Shown here: positions 51,961 to 61,456 of the stretch, in pieces
Position numbering within the stretch: position 1 is the stretch's first letter
Layout of the letters: each line of letters begins with the position of its first letter
DNA from: Aequorivita antarctica
GTDB lineage: Bacteria; Bacteroidota; Bacteroidia; Flavobacteriales; Flavobacteriaceae
NCBI RefSeq assembly: GCF_007997155.1
Contig: NZ_VORT01000005.1
Location: forward strand, 62,001-126,000
Reading direction: 5' to 3'
Length of the DNA: 64,000 nucleotides
Notes under the pieces: model-generated
Databases searched by the model: none
Told to the model about the DNA's origin: nothing
The model's input: only the letters and a program-made list of their open reading frames with translations
Program-made: the position numbers and the translations under genes

Positions 51961-52767
51961 ATGAATCATTCCGACAAATTTGAAACAAATCGAAAAACAT
52001 GGAACACCAAAGCTGCCATTCATTTTGAAAGTGACTTTTATGATATGCAGAATTTCAGAAAAGGAAAAACTTCACTCAACAAATATGAAATTGAAGCCTT
52101 AGGAGACATTTCTGATAAAAAATTGCTCCATCTTCAGTGCCATTTTGGGCAAGATACCTTGAGTTTTGCGCGAATGGGAGCCAAATGTACGGGCGTTGAT
52201 ATTTCTGATGAAGGAATTATGCTGGCAAAACAATTAAATGCAGACTTAAAGCTTGACGTAAGTTTTGTTTGCTGCAATGTATTGGACACTTCAGAATATG
52301 TTTCAGAGAAGTTTGATATCGTGTTTACCAGCTACGGAACAATAGGCTGGCTACCAGATTTAAAACCTTGGGCAAAAATGATTTCAGAAAGATTGAAGCC
52401 TGGCGGTTTCTTTTATATTGTAGAATTTCATCCTATTGCTTGGATGTTTGATTATACCGTTTCACCACCCGTTATGAAATACGGCTACCAGCAAAAAGAG
52501 GCTATTTATGAAGAATATGAAGGAACCTATGCAAATATAGATTCAGAAATGGTAAGTAAGGAATACGGCTGGAACCACAGCTTAGGAGAGGTAATTACAT
52601 CGCTTTCAGAAGCTGGACTTCGCATTGAATATTTAAAAGAGTACGATGCATCGCCTTATGATATTTTTCCAAAATTGGTAAAGAATGATGAAGGAATGTT
52701 CGAACTTACTGATAAGATGTATCCTTTGATTTTTGAAGTAAAAGCAAAAAAAAATTCCGCAACCTAA
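51961..52767 (+). CDS. Class I SAM-dependent methyltransferase
   Basis: The 268-residue cytosolic protein has a Methyltransf_25/11-type fold: KLLHLQCHFGQDTLSFARMG for SAM binding, GVDISDEGIMLAKQL for motif II and FDIVFTSYGTIGWLPDL. The C-terminal part (HPIAWMFDYTV, EVITSLSEAGLRIEYLKEYD) is like small-molecule methyltransferases of the SmtA/UbiE-like group. The substrate is not recognisable. Its stop codon lies in the loop of a terminator hairpin. Confidence 0.88.
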   Translation: MNHSDKFETNRKTWNTKAAIHFESDFYDMQNFRKGKTSLNKYEIEALGDISDKKLLHLQCHFGQDTLSFARMGAKCTGVDISDEGIMLAKQLNADLKLDVSFVCCNVLDTSEYVSEKFDIVFTSYGTIGWLPDLKPWAKMISERLKPGGFFYIVEFHPIAWMFDYTVSPPVMKYGYQQKEAIYEEYEGTYANIDSEMVSKEYGWNHSLGEVITSLSEAGLRIEYLKEYDASPYDIFPKLVKNDEGMFELTDKMYPLIFEVKAKKNSAT

Positions 52768-52780
52768 GTTGTGGAATTTT
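52751..52780 (+). terminator. Rho-independent terminator of the methyltransferase gene
   Basis: AAAATTCCGCAAC pairs with GTTGTGGAATTTT (one G-T wobble) with the stop codon in the 4-base loop. It may also serve the convergent msrA gene ending at 52805. Confidence 0.75.
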
Positions 52781-52804
52781 AGAATTATGATAATTTCGAA
52801 GAAT

Positions 52805-53476
52805 TTAGTGCTTTGTATCTTTCTTCAACAACTCCGGAAATTTTTCCTTAAACCTGTTTAAGCGAGGAATAGAAACATTTTGAATGTAAGGATTCCCCGG
52901 ATTATTTCGCTCGTAGTTTTGATGGTAGTTTTCAGCATCCCAAAATTTTTGAAAGGGCAAAACTTGTGCAGCAACTTTGTCTCCGTCTAATTGCTTGTTC
53001 AGCGCATCAATTTTTTCAACTATTATTTTCTTTTCTTCATCGTTTTGATAGAAAACAATGGAGCGATAAGAAGCCCCATGGTCTGGCCCCTGACCGTTAA
53101 CTTGAGTTATATTTTGAGATCCAAAGTAAACAGCTACCAATTGCGCAAAACTCACTTTAGCGGGGTCATATATAACTTCAACAGCTTCAGCGTGATCGCC
53201 ATGATTTTCATAAGTTGGATTTTGCGTTTTTCCACCACTATATCCAGAAATTGCTTCTTTAACGCCTTCTATACTTTCGTAAACCGCTTCAACACACCAA
53301 AAACAGCCACTTGCAAAATAAGCTTTTTTTAATCCGTTTACTGATTCAGTTTGAACAGGGACTTGTTCTTTTTGTGCGATAGCCTCGTTCTCTATATTTT
53401 TTTCATTTGAAGGCTTGCAAGCCCCTTGAAGAGAGAAAAGGAAAATACTAATAATTAAAATCGTGATTCTTTTCAT
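52805..53476 (-). CDS. msrA: Peptide-methionine (S)-S-oxide reductase, lipoprotein
   Basis: MsrA reduces methionine S-sulfoxide in proteins. The 223-residue protein from ATG 53476 has a lipoprotein signal (SLQGAC20), a 30-residue linker and a complete MsrA domain with the active-site GCFWCVE (Cys58), GYSGGKTQNPTYE, HGDHAEAVEV and the conserved NYHQNY near the end. A lipidated form repairs oxidised envelope proteins. The frame is open to 53545 but that part overlaps a terminator and lacks support. Confidence 0.94.
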   Translation of the reverse strand: MKRITILIISIFLFSLQGACKPSNEKNIENEAIAQKEQVPVQTESVNGLKKAYFASGCFWCVEAVYESIEGVKEAISGYSGGKTQNPTYENHGDHAEAVEVIYDPAKVSFAQLVAVYFGSQNITQVNGQGPDHGASYRSIVFYQNDEEKKIIVEKIDALNKQLDGDKVAAQVLPFQKFWDAENYHQNYERNNPGNPYIQNVSIPRLNRFKEKFPELLKKDTKH

Positions 53477-53534
53477 TGCGTTTTTTAAGGATTGGTCTTT
53501 AAGAATAAAAAAACCTTTCAATAAAAGTATAAAA

Positions 53535-53561
53535 AAAGCCTCCACTATTTGTGAAGGCTTT
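53535..53561 (-). terminator. Rho-independent terminator of the coiled-coil (zinc-ribbon family) gene
   Basis: AAAGCCTCCAC pairs with GTGAAGGCTTT (one C-A mismatch) around a 5-base loop; on the minus strand it follows the stop codon at 53583 by 21 bases and a T-run follows. Confidence 0.75.
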
Positions 53562-53582
53562 GTTATAATTGTTTAAGAGTGT

Positions 53583-54365
53583 TTATTTAAGTTTAGCAAA
53601 TCTAGCTTCCATTTTTTCGCGCTCCTCGTTTGCAAGATCTGGATCTACCAGAATACGGCCGCTGTGTTCGTCAGTAATAATTTTTTTACGGCTGGCGATT
53701 TCCACTTGTACTTGTGGCGGAATAATAAAGAAAGAACCACCAGAAGCACCACGTTCAACGGCTACTATAGCAAGACCGTTTTTAACATTCGTACGGATTC
53801 TTTTGTATGCCTTAATTAGACGCGGTTCAATTTGCGCTTCAAAATTATTGGATTCCTTTAAAAGAGTTTGCTCTTCTTTTTCGGTTTCTTTCAGAATTTC
53901 GTCAAGCTCACTTTGTTTGTGTTTCAAGTGTTCAGAACGCTCGTCAAAACGTCCTTTAGTCTCTTCAATAACTAGGCTTTTTTGCTCAATCTGAGCACGG
54001 TATTCTTTAATGTTTTTTTCAGCAAGTTGTATTTCAAGTTCTTGGAATTCAACTTCTTTACTCAAAGAGTTGTATTCACGGTTGTTACGAACATTGTCTT
54101 GTTGAGTAGAATATTTTTTGATGAGCCCTTTGGACTCTTCAATGTTATTCTTTTTTTCCTTGATTTGGTCTTCAATTACCTCAAGATCGGCCTTAAGCTT
54201 TTCCAAACGGGTGTTCATTCCTGCCACTTCGTCCTCAAGATCTTCAACTTCCAGCGGAAGTTCGCCACGAACATTTCTTATTTCATCAATTCTGGAATCA
54301 ATAAGCTGTAGGTCATACAAGGCTCTTAACTTCTCTTCAACAGTAACTTCGGTTTTTGTTGCCAT
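53583..54365 (-). CDS. Coiled-coil protein of the C4 zinc-ribbon (DUF164) family, without cysteines
   Basis: The 260-residue protein has a long coiled coil (about 10-190) and a C-terminal segment (GGSFFIIPPQVQVEI, KKIITDEHSGRILVD) aligning with the zinc ribbon of the DUF164/CdsZ family, where homologues have CxxC pairs. All four zinc-ligand cysteines are absent and the whole protein contains no cysteine. Its adjacency to the Nif3 gene is conserved widely in bacteria and confirms the family. Related proteins have been linked to nucleic acid or ribosome functions; what it does without zinc is unknown. Confidence 0.88.
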   Translation of the reverse strand: MATKTEVTVEEKLRALYDLQLIDSRIDEIRNVRGELPLEVEDLEDEVAGMNTRLEKLKADLEVIEDQIKEKKNNIEESKGLIKKYSTQQDNVRNNREYNSLSKEVEFQELEIQLAEKNIKEYRAQIEQKSLVIEETKGRFDERSEHLKHKQSELDEILKETEKEEQTLLKESNNFEAQIEPRLIKAYKRIRTNVKNGLAIVAVERGASGGSFFIIPPQVQVEIASRKKIITDEHSGRILVDPDLANEEREKMEARFAKLK

Positions 54366-54368
54366 AAA

Positions 54369-55463
54369 TTATAAATAGCTAATAGGATTGGTATTTGTTT
54401 GTGATAAAAGGACTGCAAAATTAGTGATTTTTTTCTTAAGGAAAGAATGTAAAAGCTCTTTTGTGTACTGCTCGCTTTCATAATGTCCGATATCCGCCAA
54501 AAGCACTGTGTTTTCAGCCTTAAAGAAGTCATGATATTTAAAATCTGCCGAAATAAAAGCATCCGCCCCAGCTTTTTTTGCGGCCTCAATGGCAAAACTT
54601 CCGCTTCCGCCGAGAACGGCCACTCTTTTAATTGATTTTTGAAGCAATGCTGAATGGCGCACACAATCTGTTTTCATCGTTTTTTTAAGAAACTTTAGGA
54701 ATTCTTTTTCAACTATCGCTTTTTCAAATTCGCCAATCATTCCTATACCTACATGCTGATTTTGGTTTTCAAGTGTGGTTATTTCATAAGCTACTTCCTC
54801 ATAAGGATGCGTTTCAAAAAGGGATTTCAAAATTGCGTTTTGAAGGTGTTTTGCAAAGGTGATTCCAATCTGTGTTTCTTCTTCAAAATGTAATTTACCT
54901 TTTTTCCCAATTACAGGATTGGAGTTTTCATTTCCTTTAAAGCTACCTTTTCCCTCAATATTGAAGCTGCAATTCTCATAATTACCAATATTACCAGCGC
55001 CTACTGCAAAAAGGGCATTTCTAACTTTTTCCGCATCTTTTGAAGGAACAAAAGTGATGAGTTTTTTGATGGTTTCGTTTTGTGGAATTAAAACCGTTCT
55101 GTTCTTCAGCCCAAGTTTTTCGCAGATCATTGCGTTCACGCCGTTCCAGGAATTATCCAATGCCGTGTGGTTTGAGAAAATGGCAATGTCGTGCTTTATT
55201 GCCTTCTGAACGACCCGTTCTACATACGTTTTTCCAGTAATTTTTTTTAATCCTGAAAAAATAATCGGGTGAAAGCTAACGATGAGGTTGCAGTTTTTTT
55301 CTATGGCTTCATCTACTACTTTTTCCAGTGTATCTAGCGTTACCAAGATTCCCGAAACAGTTGCATTGGCATCACCAACCAGCAATCCGGTATTGTCAAA
55401 GTCTTCGGAATAGGAGAGTGGGGAGAGTTCTTCAAGTAGCACTATGATTTCTTTTACCTTCAT
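54369..55463 (-). CDS. Nif3-like dinuclear metal-centre protein (DUF34)
   Basis: The 364-residue protein belongs to the NIF3/YbgI family of hexameric di-metal proteins, proposed to be GTP cyclohydrolase I-like or metal-handling. It has the N-terminal LSYSEDFDNTGLLVGD and FSNHTALDNSWNGVN, a central insertion of about 100 residues found in the longer, Gram-positive/Bacteroidota form, and C-terminal VAVLGGSGSF and ADIGHYESEQ with metal-binding His and Glu. It is upstream of the coiled-coil gene with 3 bases between. Confidence 0.92.
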   Translation of the reverse strand: MKVKEIIVLLEELSPLSYSEDFDNTGLLVGDANATVSGILVTLDTLEKVVDEAIEKNCNLIVSFHPIIFSGLKKITGKTYVERVVQKAIKHDIAIFSNHTALDNSWNGVNAMICEKLGLKNRTVLIPQNETIKKLITFVPSKDAEKVRNALFAVGAGNIGNYENCSFNIEGKGSFKGNENSNPVIGKKGKLHFEEETQIGITFAKHLQNAILKSLFETHPYEEVAYEITTLENQNQHVGIGMIGEFEKAIVEKEFLKFLKKTMKTDCVRHSALLQKSIKRVAVLGGSGSFAIEAAKKAGADAFISADFKYHDFFKAENTVLLADIGHYESEQYTKELLHSFLKKKITNFAVLLSQTNTNPISYL

Positions 55464-55566
55464 TTTTTACATTTTCAGTAAAGATAATAGTTTGCGGAAT
55501 TTTTATTGGCTTCTATTTTTATTTTAAACCATTCATCATTTTCAGCGGAATTAGTACTTTCGTTGA

Positions 55567-56574
55567 ATGAATTTTCTGCGGAAGTTATTATTTCCTTTTT
55601 CACTGTTGTACGGAGGTATTACTGCGCTCCGTAATTTTCTCTATAATAAAGGATGTCTGAAAAGTAAAAATTATGATTTTCCAGTTATCTGCGTGGGAAA
55701 TCTTTCTACTGGCGGCACTGGAAAATCACCAATGATCGAGCTTTTGGTCTCTCTTTTAAAAGACGAATATAAAATCGCCATATTGAGCCGCGGTTACAAA
55801 CGTAAAACTAAAGGTTACCGAGAAGTTTTAGCAAATAACTTGGTTGAAGAAGTTGGCGACGAACCGCTTCAATTTAAAAAGAAATATCCTGAAATTACTG
55901 TGGCAGTTTGTGAAGATCGTCAGACGGGAATCGAAAAACTTAAATATTTAGCAGATATGGTTTTGCTGGACGATGCTTTTCAACATAGAAAAGTGAAAGC
56001 TTCAGTGAATATTTTGCTCACGTCTTTTGACAAATTGTACAGCGATGATTGTATGCTGCCCACAGGAAATCTTCGTGAGCCTAAGTTTGGAGCAAAGCGG
56101 GCAGATATTATTGTGGTTACAAAATGTCCGGAAAATATTAGTGATTCCAAAATTGAGGAAATAAAGAAGAAACTGAAACTGACACCCTATCAAGAGATTT
56201 ACTTTTCTAAAATAGGATACAGTTCTGAAATAAAAAACGAAACAGAATCGAAACCCCTTTCATTTTTAAAAAATCAGAGATTCCTTTTGGTTACAGGTAT
56301 TGCCAATCCAAAACCCATGGTGGATCTTTTAAAGAATGAAGGATTGGGTTTTGAAGAAAAGTCTTTTCCGGACCATCATAATTTCACGACTTCTGAGATT
56401 GAAAGGTTAAAAAAACATCGTTTAATCTTGACAACAGAAAAGGATTTTATGCGATTGCAACCAATAGCAAACGCAACTGAAATCTATTATTTACCAATAA
56501 AGACGGTAATTTTAAACGAAGCAGAAACCAGTTTCAAAAGAAGAATAGAGCGGAAGTTTAAATTGAAAGAATAA
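55567..56574 (+). CDS. lpxK: Tetraacyldisaccharide 4'-kinase
   Basis: LpxK phosphorylates the 4' position of the lipid A disaccharide at the inner membrane. The 335-residue protein has the N-terminal membrane-associating helix, the P-loop STGGTGKSP (Walker A, residues 47-55), DEPLQFKKKYP, LLDDAFQHRKV and DHHNFT near the C-terminus, all typical. Its stop codon directly abuts that of the convergent hybrid histidine kinase gene. It has a promoter-like TACTTTCG a few bases before the ATG. Confidence 0.95.
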   Translation: MNFLRKLLFPFSLLYGGITALRNFLYNKGCLKSKNYDFPVICVGNLSTGGTGKSPMIELLVSLLKDEYKIAILSRGYKRKTKGYREVLANNLVEEVGDEPLQFKKKYPEITVAVCEDRQTGIEKLKYLADMVLLDDAFQHRKVKASVNILLTSFDKLYSDDCMLPTGNLREPKFGAKRADIIVVTKCPENISDSKIEEIKKKLKLTPYQEIYFSKIGYSSEIKNETESKPLSFLKNQRFLLVTGIANPKPMVDLLKNEGLGFEEKSFPDHHNFTTSEIERLKKHRLILTTEKDFMRLQPIANATEIYYLPIKTVILNEAETSFKRRIERKFKLKE

Positions 56575-58821
56575 CTACTTCACCAAAAAATCATTACTGC
56601 GAAGTACTCTGTTTATTTTCTCGAAGAAGTCTTCAGCCTTAAATGGTTTTGGAATAAATTCATTGAAACCTGCCTTGTAAAAATCTTCTAAATTCTCTTC
56701 TATGGTAATTGCAGTAAGTGCAATAATCGGAACGGTTTTATTAAACTCACGGATTTTTTTGGTTGCCTCAATTCCGCTTATTCCCGGCATATGAATATCC
56801 ATTAAAATAATATCGAAATCTTCTTCTTTTGCATATTTTATAGCATCCATACCGTTGTCAACCACTGTACAGATCATTTTTTTCTTCTCAAGAATTTTTT
56901 TGGTGATCATTTGGTTAATTTTGTTGTCTTCAACAATCATCACAGTTTTGTTATTGAAAACAGTATTCTCAAAAACCACTTCAATATCATTTAGATTAGT
57001 CTCTAAGCCATTGTCTTCAGCTATATCATAGCTTATGTTGAACCAAAATTTAGAGCCTTCACCCAATTTACTTTCCAAAAATATTTTGCTTCCCATCAGT
57101 TCCAAAAGATTTTTAACAATAGAAAGACCGAGCCCAGTTCCGCCATATTTTCGATTGATTTGAAGCGAACCTTGAGAGAAAGATTCAAAAATGGTATTCT
57201 GTTTTTTCTTTGAAATACCGTCTCCAGTATCTTCAATTTCAAAATGAACAACTACTTTTTTTGCTGTTTTTTCAGCATTTTTTACACGAACCCAAATATT
57301 GCCGTTTTCAGTAAACTTGATTGAATTGCTTATCAGATTAATTAGGATTTGCGATATTTTTAGCGAATCACCAATCACTTCATTTGGAAGGGTGGTGTCG
57401 TATTCGTAATTAATAATATTGTTCTTAGTCTCTGCCGATTTTTTCAAAGCTGTGAGTACCCCATCTATCCTTTTTTTCAAATGAAAAGGAACTTTTTCAA
57501 TTTCAACCTTATTGGCCTCCAGCTTGTTAAGATCAAGAATATTATTGATGAGCGAAAGCAAATATTCTCCAGAAAATTTAAGAGAATTTAAATGCTCTTT
57601 TTGTTCGGGTTTCGGGTCTTCCTCCAAAAGTAAGTGGGTCAATCCAGTAACCGTATACATTGGCGTCCTCAGTTCATGAGTTATGGTTGAAAGAAATAGC
57701 GCTTTGGCTTGTGAGGCTTTTTCTGCGTTTTCTTTTGCTTCTTGTAGCTCTGTATTTTTGTCCTGCAACAGCTCGTTAGCTTTTGCCCTTAAATTATTGT
57801 TTTTATAAAGTGAAAGCGTTAATAATGAAAGTATCAATATTAAAGCAATACTCAGCCAGCCTGTAAGTTTTCCAAGGAAAAGCGATTTATCCTTTTTAGT
57901 CAAGTCGTTCTGCTGACTGGCAATGGTTTCTTTTAAATCACCAATTGCAGATTCTGCTTGAATTCCACGTTCAATTGCTTTTAAATGTATTTGTTTCAAG
58001 GAATCTTTTTGATGCAGATAAAACTTCAATTCTTCCTCTGCCTGTGCACCTCTTTTCTCAGCAATTAAAATCTGGGAATTAATGCGGTGATTTTCAATCA
58101 ATAGTTTTGAAAAGCCTTGCGAATAGGCAATTTCTGAAACTAAGTTCATAAATTGTCTTGCTTCAATAAGCGGATTTGGAAAGGTTTTAGGGTTTATAAG
58201 TGAAAGTGCATCTGCAAGATTGCTATATGCAGATACCTCTTGATAGAGAAGCCCTTGTTCCTTAAAGCCTTTTGCGGCAGATTTGAAATTTCCTACTGCA
58301 GTATTGTAATTTCCAAGTTGCAGTGCCAGTAGGCCATGACCATAAGTAGTGTTAACTTTGCTTTTTGTGTCGTTAAGTTTTGTGTAGAGCGAATCTGCTT
58401 TGGCTAAATATAATTCTGATTCCGAATATTTTCTAGTCGAAATAAGTATGATAGCGTAAAGGTTGTAAATTTTCGCAATCTTGTATTCGTTTTGATACGT
58501 TTCAGCGTTTTCTATAGCTATTTTAGCTATTTCCACTGCTTTCTCATAATATTCCAGATTGTAATAAAGTTCTGCTATGCTTAACTCAACATCTGGTTTA
58601 TAGCTTCTATATTTAGGTAGCATTGCCAGTTTATTGGCATCGTTCAAGTTTTTTACAGCTTCAATAAAATCTTCTCTTTCCAGAGCCTTTGTAGCGTTAT
58701 ACTGAAGTTGTTTTATGGCTACAATAGTATCTTTTATTTGGTGGGAATAAGACTTTACAGAAAATGATGCGCATACAAGAATAAGCACTATAATCCTGTA
58801 TTTCAAAAACAATTGGCGCAT
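56575..58821 (-). CDS. Hybrid sensor histidine kinase with TPR-like sensor region
   Basis: The 748-residue protein has an N-terminal signal or helix, a TPR-like helical sensor region (about 30-290) that is extracytoplasmic, one membrane helix (LTGWLSIALILILSLLTLSLY, about 317-340), a HisKA domain with phospho-acceptor His382 (TITHELRTPM), an HATPase domain (GGTGLGLSIV) and a C-terminal receiver domain with phospho-acceptor Asp675 (DIILMDIHMP). The output partner is not in the neighbourhood and the signal is unknown. It lies 29 bases downstream of gap but is functionally separate. Confidence 0.92.
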   Translation of the reverse strand: MRQLFLKYRIIVLILVCASFSVKSYSHQIKDTIVAIKQLQYNATKALEREDFIEAVKNLNDANKLAMLPKYRSYKPDVELSIAELYYNLEYYEKAVEIAKIAIENAETYQNEYKIAKIYNLYAIILISTRKYSESELYLAKADSLYTKLNDTKSKVNTTYGHGLLALQLGNYNTAVGNFKSAAKGFKEQGLLYQEVSAYSNLADALSLINPKTFPNPLIEARQFMNLVSEIAYSQGFSKLLIENHRINSQILIAEKRGAQAEEELKFYLHQKDSLKQIHLKAIERGIQAESAIGDLKETIASQQNDLTKKDKSLFLGKLTGWLSIALILILSLLTLSLYKNNNLRAKANELLQDKNTELQEAKENAEKASQAKALFLSTITHELRTPMYTVTGLTHLLLEEDPKPEQKEHLNSLKFSGEYLLSLINNILDLNKLEANKVEIEKVPFHLKKRIDGVLTALKKSAETKNNIINYEYDTTLPNEVIGDSLKISQILINLISNSIKFTENGNIWVRVKNAEKTAKKVVVHFEIEDTGDGISKKKQNTIFESFSQGSLQINRKYGGTGLGLSIVKNLLELMGSKIFLESKLGEGSKFWFNISYDIAEDNGLETNLNDIEVVFENTVFNNKTVMIVEDNKINQMITKKILEKKKMICTVVDNGMDAIKYAKEEDFDIILMDIHMPGISGIEATKKIREFNKTVPIIALTAITIEENLEDFYKAGFNEFIPKPFKAEDFFEKINRVLRSNDFLVK

Positions 58822-58850
58822 TGGTTAGTTTAAAGGGGGACTAAATATAG

Positions 58851-59849
58851 TTATTTCACAGAAATTCTTTCAATTAAATCTATAATTCTGGAGGAATATC
58901 CAATTTCGTTATCATACCATCCAATTATTTTTACCATTTTCCCAACGACTGAAGTCATTCCCGCGTCAAAAACACAAGAATGTTTATTGCCCACAATGTC
59001 TATGGAAACGATTGGATCTTCGGTATATTCAAGGATTCCAGTAAGCGAATTTTCGGATGCTTTTTTAAAGGCGGCATTTATTTCTTCAATAGAAACTTCT
59101 TTTTTTACATTTACTGTTATATCAGTCAAAGAGCCATTCGGTACGGGAACACGGATTCCGCACCCGCCAATAACTTCAGAAAGTTCTGGAAATATTTTGG
59201 TTAAAGCTTTTGCTGCGCCCGTAGTTGTGGGAATAATGGATTGTCCAGCAGCCCGTGCACGTCGTAAATCTCTGTGTGGCTGGTCATGCAAACTCTGGTC
59301 GGTGGTATACGAGTGAATTGTAGTAATATATGCTTGTTCAATACCGCAAAGCTCATTGATTATTTTCAACATTGGTGCAGCATTGTTTGTGGTGCAGGAA
59401 GCGTTGGAAATAATTAAATCTCTTGAATCGAGAATTGAATCGTTTACGCCAAGAACTACTGTTTTAATGTCATCATCCAATGGCGGAACAGAAAGAATTA
59501 CTTTTTTAGCTCCGTTTTTTAAATGGTTTTCAAGTTGCTTTTTGCTTTTGAATTTGCCCGTGCATTCAACAACAATATCAACATTTTGCCAACGAATATC
59601 TTCTATATTTTTTTCTGAAGAAAACTTCACCTTCTTTCCGGCAACGGTGATTTCGTTTTCTATATATGAAATTTCTTCTTTTAAAACGCCGTGAATGCTG
59701 TCATATTTCAAGAGATGGCTCAACGTTTTTGTGTCGGCCAAATCGTTTACCGCAACAACTTCAATTGAAGGGTGGTTGAGCAACAATCTGAAAACATTGC
59801 GGCCTATACGGCCAAAACCATTAATGCCAACAGTTATCTTTTTGTCCAT
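58851..59849 (-). CDS. gap: Glyceraldehyde-3-phosphate dehydrogenase, type I
   Basis: GAPDH oxidises glyceraldehyde 3-phosphate to 1,3-bisphosphoglycerate. The 332-residue protein has INGFGRIGRNVFR for NAD binding, the catalytic Cys152 in NASCTTNNAAP, the HSYTTDQ segment with His179, and GMTSVVGKMVKIIGWYDNE at the C-terminus. Length is normal. It is 14 bases downstream of lipA and probably in one transcription unit with it; whether it is the glycolytic or gluconeogenic isoform of the genome cannot be told. Confidence 0.96.
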   Translation of the reverse strand: MDKKITVGINGFGRIGRNVFRLLLNHPSIEVVAVNDLADTKTLSHLLKYDSIHGVLKEEISYIENEITVAGKKVKFSSEKNIEDIRWQNVDIVVECTGKFKSKKQLENHLKNGAKKVILSVPPLDDDIKTVVLGVNDSILDSRDLIISNASCTTNNAAPMLKIINELCGIEQAYITTIHSYTTDQSLHDQPHRDLRRARAAGQSIIPTTTGAAKALTKIFPELSEVIGGCGIRVPVPNGSLTDITVNVKKEVSIEEINAAFKKASENSLTGILEYTEDPIVSIDIVGNKHSCVFDAGMTSVVGKMVKIIGWYDNEIGYSSRIIDLIERISVK

Positions 59850-59863
59850 TTCAGAAATGCTAT

Positions 59864-60736
59864 TTAGGTGAGATGTTTTTGTGCTTTATACGAAGAACGA
59901 ACTAAAGCACCGCTTTCCATGTGACGGAAACCCATTTCCAGCCCTACGGTCTCATATTTTTTAAACTGTTCTGGAGTAATAAATTCTTTAACCGGCAGGT
60001 GTTTTTTTGAAGGCTGTAAGTACTGGCCAATGGTCAAGATATCCAAGCCAATATTTTTCAAATCTTCCATTGTTTGAAAAACCTCTTCTTCCCTTTCGCC
60101 CAAACCGAGCATAATGCCGCTTTTGGTGCGAGGCATTCCGGATTGCTTTAAATAATTTAAAACCTCAAGACTGCGCTCGTATTTTGCCTGGATACGGACT
60201 TCGCGAGTCAATCTTTTTACGGTTTCCATATTGTGGCTTATCACTTCAGGTTTTACAGCAATAATACGGTCTATGTTTCTGGTGTTTCCTTGAAAATCTG
60301 GAATCAAGGTTTCCAAAGTAGTTTCAGGATTCATTCTGCGGATAGCCTTAACGGTTTCGGCCCAAATAATGGAACCCATATCCTTCAAATCGTCACGATC
60401 TACAGAAGTGACCACTGCGTGTTTTATATTCATCAATTTTATGGAACGTGCTACTTTTTCGGGTTCGTCCCAATCTATTGTTTCGGGCCGTCCAGTTTTT
60501 ACGCCGCAAAAACCGCAGGAACGGGTACAAATGTTCCCCAAAATCATAAAGGTTGCGGTTCCTTCTCCCCAACATTCGCCCATATTCGGGCAGCTGCCAG
60601 AGGTGCAGATGGTATGAAGTTTATATTTTTCCACTACACCGCGTAGTTCGGTATATTTTTTTCCGGTGGGAAGCTTAACACGCAACCATTTCGGTTTTGG
60701 TGCGGGCTTTTGAATTTCCAAATTTTCTGTGCTCAT
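59864..60736 (-). CDS. lipA: Lipoyl synthase
   Basis: LipA inserts two sulfurs into octanoyl-lipoyl domains, using two 4Fe-4S clusters. The 290-residue protein shows the auxiliary cluster cysteines C44, C49 and C55 ([12 protein letters not shown]), the radical-SAM cluster C70, C74 and C77 (CTRSCGFC), and the conserved serine near the C-terminus in ALVRSSYKA. Length is normal. A -7 promoter box lies just upstream. It is first of a unit with gap. Confidence 0.97.
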   Translation of the reverse strand: MSTENLEIQKPAPKPKWLRVKLPTGKKYTELRGVVEKYKLHTICTSGSCPNMGECWGEGTATFMILGNICTRSCGFCGVKTGRPETIDWDEPEKVARSIKLMNIKHAVVTSVDRDDLKDMGSIIWAETVKAIRRMNPETTLETLIPDFQGNTRNIDRIIAVKPEVISHNMETVKRLTREVRIQAKYERSLEVLNYLKQSGMPRTKSGIMLGLGEREEEVFQTMEDLKNIGLDILTIGQYLQPSKKHLPVKEFITPEQFKKYETVGLEMGFRHMESGALVRSSYKAQKHLT

Positions 60737-60744
60737 AAGGGGGA

Positions 60745-60752
60745 CAAAAGTA
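60745..60752 (-). promoter_or_regulatory. -7 promoter element of lipA
   Basis: On the minus strand TACTTTTG fits TAnnTTTG and is followed after eight bases (TCCCCCTT) by the lipA ATG at 60736, giving a very short leader. Confidence 0.5.
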
Positions 60753-60889
60753 CGAAAATGAAATACGAAAATTGAATAAAGAAAAGAGAAGAAAGAAAAA
60801 AGACAAAATTGGAAATGGAAATTACAATATATTATTTCTGAAAAATCGGCTTCTTTCCCGCCGCGCTGGGAGATTTATATTGGGAGCTT

Positions 60890-61456
60890 TTACCCTTTCT
60901 GCGTAATAATTTCAGCAAGTAGTTTTCGCGCACGAAGGAGTCGTACTTTTATATTATTCAGTGGCTCTTCCAAGGTTTCGGAAATTTCATTATAGCTCAT
61001 CTCCTGAAAATAGCGAAGATTTATTACATCTTGGTAGTGTGGTTTTAGTTGTTTGATGTACCTTAAAAGTTCTGCAAGATTTTGTTCTCGAATCAATTTG
61101 TCCTCGGGAGTGGGCGAGTGGTCAGCAATTTTTTGTATCTGTTCGTTAGAGGTATCGGTAGTATTTGAATAAATGGAAGCATTTTTTTTCCGCGTTTTGT
61201 CTATTTGGATGTTTTTTGAAATAGCGATAAGCCAAGTGGAAAAAGTGTAGTTTTCGTCGAAAGTTTCAATTTTATCAAATGCTTTAGCAAAGGTTTCAAT
61301 GGTTATATCTTCAGCTTCGTGCTCGTTACGAACTCTTTTCAGCTGAAAACCATAAACCCCATTCCAATAATAATCCAACAGAAACTTGAAAGCGTCTTGC
61401 TTTCCTTTTTTTGCTTTCTCTATTTGGTGTGCTATTTCTTCCGAAGTTATTTCCAT
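60890..61456 (-). CDS. ECF-type RNA polymerase sigma factor
   Basis: The 188-residue protein has the sigma-70 region 2 (DAFKFLLDYYWNGVYGFQLK, AEDITIETFAKAFDKI, TFSTWLIAISKN) and region 4 (LKPHYQDVINLRYFQEMSYNE, VRLLRARKLL). It should direct polymerase to a special promoter set. No anti-sigma gene is adjacent. It overlaps the 3' end of the glycosyltransferase gene upstream by 10 bases, so the two are co-translated, which is an unusual pairing that suggests regulation of an envelope function. Confidence 0.92.
   Translation of the reverse strand: MEITSEEIAHQIEKAKKGKQDAFKFLLDYYWNGVYGFQLKRVRNEHEAEDITIETFAKAFDKIETFDENYTFSTWLIAISKNIQIDKTRKKNASIYSNTTDTSNEQIQKIADHSPTPEDKLIREQNLAELLRYIKQLKPHYQDVINLRYFQEMSYNEISETLEEPLNNIKVRLLRARKLLAEIITQKG

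Noticed and set aside
60737-60889. Possible RNA gene between lipA and the sigma factor gene
   Set aside because: The stretch is A-rich with no stable hairpin or promoter apart from the lipA box; I see nothing to support an RNA gene.
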